A DNA stretch of 64,000 nucleotides from an uncultured Bacteroidales bacterium (lineage in GTDB: Bacteria > Bacteroidota > Bacteroidia > Bacteroidales > Muribaculaceae). Position numbers and translations under genes: made by a program. Below the pieces are notes generated by a model that saw only the letters and a program-made list of their open reading frames with translations, was not told the origin of the DNA and did not search any database. Position 1 is the stretch's first letter. Each line of letters begins with the position of its first letter. Shown one piece after another: positions 62,077-64,000 of the stretch. The DNA lies in assembly GCA_902782465.1 (NCBI GenBank), contig CACZNH010000002.1, positions 1-64,000 on the forward strand. Reading direction: 5' to 3'.

Positions 62077-62733
62077 TTGGGTACGATCATATCCATATTA
62101 ATCGGCTGTGTGTCAATAGGTATCTTCCTGTCGGCACCCATGGGGCCTATAGGTATCCTGTGCATCCAGCGCACCCTGAACAATGGCCGCCGCTCGGGCT
62201 TTTTCACTGGTGTGGGGGCTGCAGCGAGCGATTTGTTCTATTGCCTGCTCGTCGGGCTGGGCATATCCTTCGTGACCGACTTTATCGCCGACCACGTCAA
62301 TGTGCTGCAGATTGTCGGCAGCATCATCCTGATTGTCTATGCCATCTACATGATTGTCCACAACCCCGTCAGCCAAATCAAGGAGAGCATCGACCCGCGT
62401 AACGACAAGTGGCGTGACATGGTAACAGGTTTCCTGTTCACCCTGAGTAACCCGCTCATCATGTTCCTGATTATCCCCCTGTTCGCCCGATTCAACTTCC
62501 CGCTGCCCGAGTACAAGTGGTTTCACATCATCCTCGGTTATGCCTCGATAGTGTTGGGCGCCCTTATCTGGTGGGCCGTCATCACGTTCTTTGTTAACAA
62601 GGTGCGCACCCACTTCAACATCCGCTCCATGTGGCTCATCAACCGCATCATCGGCTCCATCATCCTCATCCTCTCCATCTACGGCCTCGTTACCGGCATC
62701 ATCGCCACCCTCCAGCAATACCACATCATCTAA
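62077..62733 (+). CDS. LysE-family exporter with TTG start
   Basis: 218 residues, six membrane spans. SAPMGPIGILCIQRTLNNGRRSGFFTGVGAAASDLFY is the LysE/RhtB signature region. The family exports amino acids or related small molecules. An in-frame TAA at 62065 and the promoter at 62042 leave TTG at 62077 as the only sensible start; the first ATG would remove the first span. Confidence 0.88.
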   Translation: MGTIISILIGCVSIGIFLSAPMGPIGILCIQRTLNNGRRSGFFTGVGAAASDLFYCLLVGLGISFVTDFIADHVNVLQIVGSIILIVYAIYMIVHNPVSQIKESIDPRNDKWRDMVTGFLFTLSNPLIMFLIIPLFARFNFPLPEYKWFHIILGYASIVLGALIWWAVITFFVNKVRTHFNIRSMWLINRIIGSIILILSIYGLVTGIIATLQQYHII

Positions 62734-62756
62734 TTGATGCTCAATTCGTCCGCTTT

Positions 62757-62782
62757 GTAGAGACGAAAAATCTTGCGTCTCA
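62757..62782. repeat. Second copy of the GTAGAGACG palindrome
   Basis: GTAGAGACG, then AAAAATCTTG, then CGTCTCAC. Differs from 36717-36743 mainly by one base that breaks the stem, and at its right edge. Possible terminator of the LysE-family gene. Confidence 0.6.
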
Positions 62783-62889
62783 CAACCGAAGGCATCGTAG
62801 TCGAAAAAAACTCCACACCTATTGCAGATTAATGATTGAACGACAATAAAGATTAAGCGAGGCGTCCATCATCATGAACACCTCGCTAT

Positions 62890-62924
62890 TAAAACTCTAA
62901 AGCCTAACGCCTAAAGCCTAACGC
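62890..62924 (-). repeat. Five 7-base CTAA-core repeats touching the butyrate kinase stop
   Basis: TAAAACT, CTAAAGC, CTAACGC, CTAAAGC, CTAACGC, then the stop codon of the minus-strand gene (CTA on the plus strand). Confidence 0.65.
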
Positions 62925-63980
62925 CTAGTACTTCTTTACCTCGATTTCGCCATCTAAGGCTGCAGCAGCATTGGCGGCCAGTGCCGACATCTCGTCCTCA
63001 CCAGGATAGATGTGAACGGGAGCCATCCAGCCGATGCGCTTCTGCAGCTCGTCGGTCATGTATTTCCAGTAGGCGATACCGCCGGTGATGAGGATAGCAT
63101 CAATCTTGCCGCACAGCACAGCGCCCTTCTCGGCAATAGCCTTGGCAATGTGATAAATCATGGCGTTGATGACGAGCTTAGCCTTCTCGTCGCCATTGTT
63201 CATCATTTTCTCGGCCTCAATCATGTCGGTCGTGCCCAGGTGTGAGAATACGCCACCTTTGCCCGAGATCATCTTGAGGATTTCGTCCTGGGTGTACTTG
63301 CCGCTGAAGCACAGGTTCACCAGCTCTTTAGCGGGCAGGCTACCGGCGCGCTCGGGTGAGAACGGACCCTCACCATCCAGGGCGTTGTTCACGTCAACGG
63401 CACGGCCGTGGTCGTGGGCTGCTACCGAGATACCGCCACCCAGGTGGGCAACGATGAGGTTCAGGTCCTCGTAGCGCTTGCCGTTCTCCTTGGCGAAGCG
63501 GCGGGCGATGGCGCGCTGGTTCAGGGCGTGCCAGATGCTCTCGCGCTTGAACATTGCCAGGCCGCAAACGCGGGCATAGTCGTTCAACTCGTCGGTTACG
63601 ACGGGGTCAGCGATATAGCAGGGGCAACCCAGGCCCTTGGCAATCTCGTTGGCGATGACGCAACCCAGGTCACAGGCGTGCTGGTGCTCGCTGGCATAGG
63701 TCGCCTGAATCATGTTCTCGTCAACGGCATATACACCGCCAGGAAGCGGCTTGGTCAGACTGCCACGAGCGACAATCGCGTCAAACTCTACGGGGATGCC
63801 GGCCTTCTCCAACTCGCCAAGAATCATCTTGCGGCGGAAGTCAAACTGGTCGGTAATCTTGGCAAAGGGTGCCAACTCCTCGGCTGCGTGACGGATAACT
63901 TTAATCAATTTGGGCTCACCATTCTCAACAACAGCCATTTTGGTCGAGGTCGAACCGGGGTTGATAACTAATATTTTCAT
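62925..63980 (-). CDS. buk: Butyrate kinase
   Basis: 351 residues, acetokinase superfamily. ILVINPGSTSTKMAV at the N-terminus, IVAHLGGGISVAAHDHGRAVDVNNALDGEGPFSPERAG in the middle and ITGGIAYWKY near the end are all those of butyrate or branched-chain kinases. It converts butyryl phosphate and ADP to butyrate and ATP. The phosphotransbutyrylase partner is usually adjacent and upstream and would lie beyond the right edge. Confidence 0.93.
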   Translation of the reverse strand: MKILVINPGSTSTKMAVVENGEPKLIKVIRHAAEELAPFAKITDQFDFRRKMILGELEKAGIPVEFDAIVARGSLTKPLPGGVYAVDENMIQATYASEHQHACDLGCVIANEIAKGLGCPCYIADPVVTDELNDYARVCGLAMFKRESIWHALNQRAIARRFAKENGKRYEDLNLIVAHLGGGISVAAHDHGRAVDVNNALDGEGPFSPERAGSLPAKELVNLCFSGKYTQDEILKMISGKGGVFSHLGTTDMIEAEKMMNNGDEKAKLVINAMIYHIAKAIAEKGAVLCGKIDAILITGGIAYWKYMTDELQKRIGWMAPVHIYPGEDEMSALAANAAAALDGEIEVKKY

Positions 63981-64000
63981 TATTATAGTTTTAAGTTGTA

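Overview
The window comes from a Bacteroidales genome, most like the Muribaculaceae or Prevotellaceae gut lineages. Support for this: most confident promoters have the Bacteroidetes form TTG, about 20 bases, TAnnTTTG. There are BspA-type leucine-rich-repeat proteins, dockerin-like tails, type IX-style C-terminal sorting domains, a GldH lipoprotein, a Rho with a long disordered insert, a butyrate kinase, and a zapA-rny-ricT-gldH cluster. Shine-Dalgarno sites are sparse. No prophage, conjugative element, CRISPR array, transposase gene or SusC/SusD pair is visible.

Layout. 0.2-2.8 kb: an ATP-grasp-like protein, a VanY-type carboxypeptidase and MsrA. 3-8.7 kb: a DUF2520 protein, Maf, two tandemly duplicated secreted proteins of unknown function, and a BtuFCD/FecBCD-type metal-chelate importer. 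9-12.2 kb: two surface proteins. 12.4-16.4 kb: dnaE and trxA. 16.4-17.5 kb: a YoeB-type toxin-antitoxin pair bracketed by 25-base direct repeats. 17.5-29 kb: a PorT-like barrel, a LysM protein, dnaG, a TPR protein, a DUF4293 protein, nhaD, and one open frame fusing a tRNA nucleotidyltransferase to an O6-alkylguanine-DNA alkyltransferase. 29-33 kb: rho, ruvX, def and a guanine deaminase. 33-43 kb: a small barrel, a large LRR protein, nth, pheS, a GH13 enzyme, a threonine-aldolase-like enzyme, a C10 protease-dockerin-SUMF1 protein and tRNA-Ala(GGC). 43-49 kb: a dockerin protein, a coiled-coil protein, zapA, rny, ricT, gldH and a GtrA protein. 49-62 kb: a same-strand block of secreted proteins. 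62-64 kb: a LysE-family exporter and butyrate kinase.

The most unusual part is 49.2-61.9 kb. In the direction of transcription the genes are propeller, amidase, GH20 hexosaminidase, amidase, propeller: a near-symmetric block that looks built to strip stem peptides and amino sugars from peptidoglycan or its fragments. One amidase ends in a dockerin-like module and its paralogue ends in a C-terminal sorting domain. A second paralogue pair (43.2 kb and 49.2 kb) shows the same exchange. In all, five secreted proteins here carry dockerin-like tails and three carry sorting domains, with no cohesin in sight. This suggests that the two tails do interchangeable work in surface delivery or anchoring.

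Intergenic DNA is rich in short-period structure: 7-base arrays with a CTAA core, 9-base arrays arranged as inverted pairs, dispersed palindromes, a nested hairpin element, and a 20-bp perfect hairpin beside tRNA-Ala that resembles paired IS3/IS150-type ends. All family assignments rest on motif recognition from the sequence. No database search was run.
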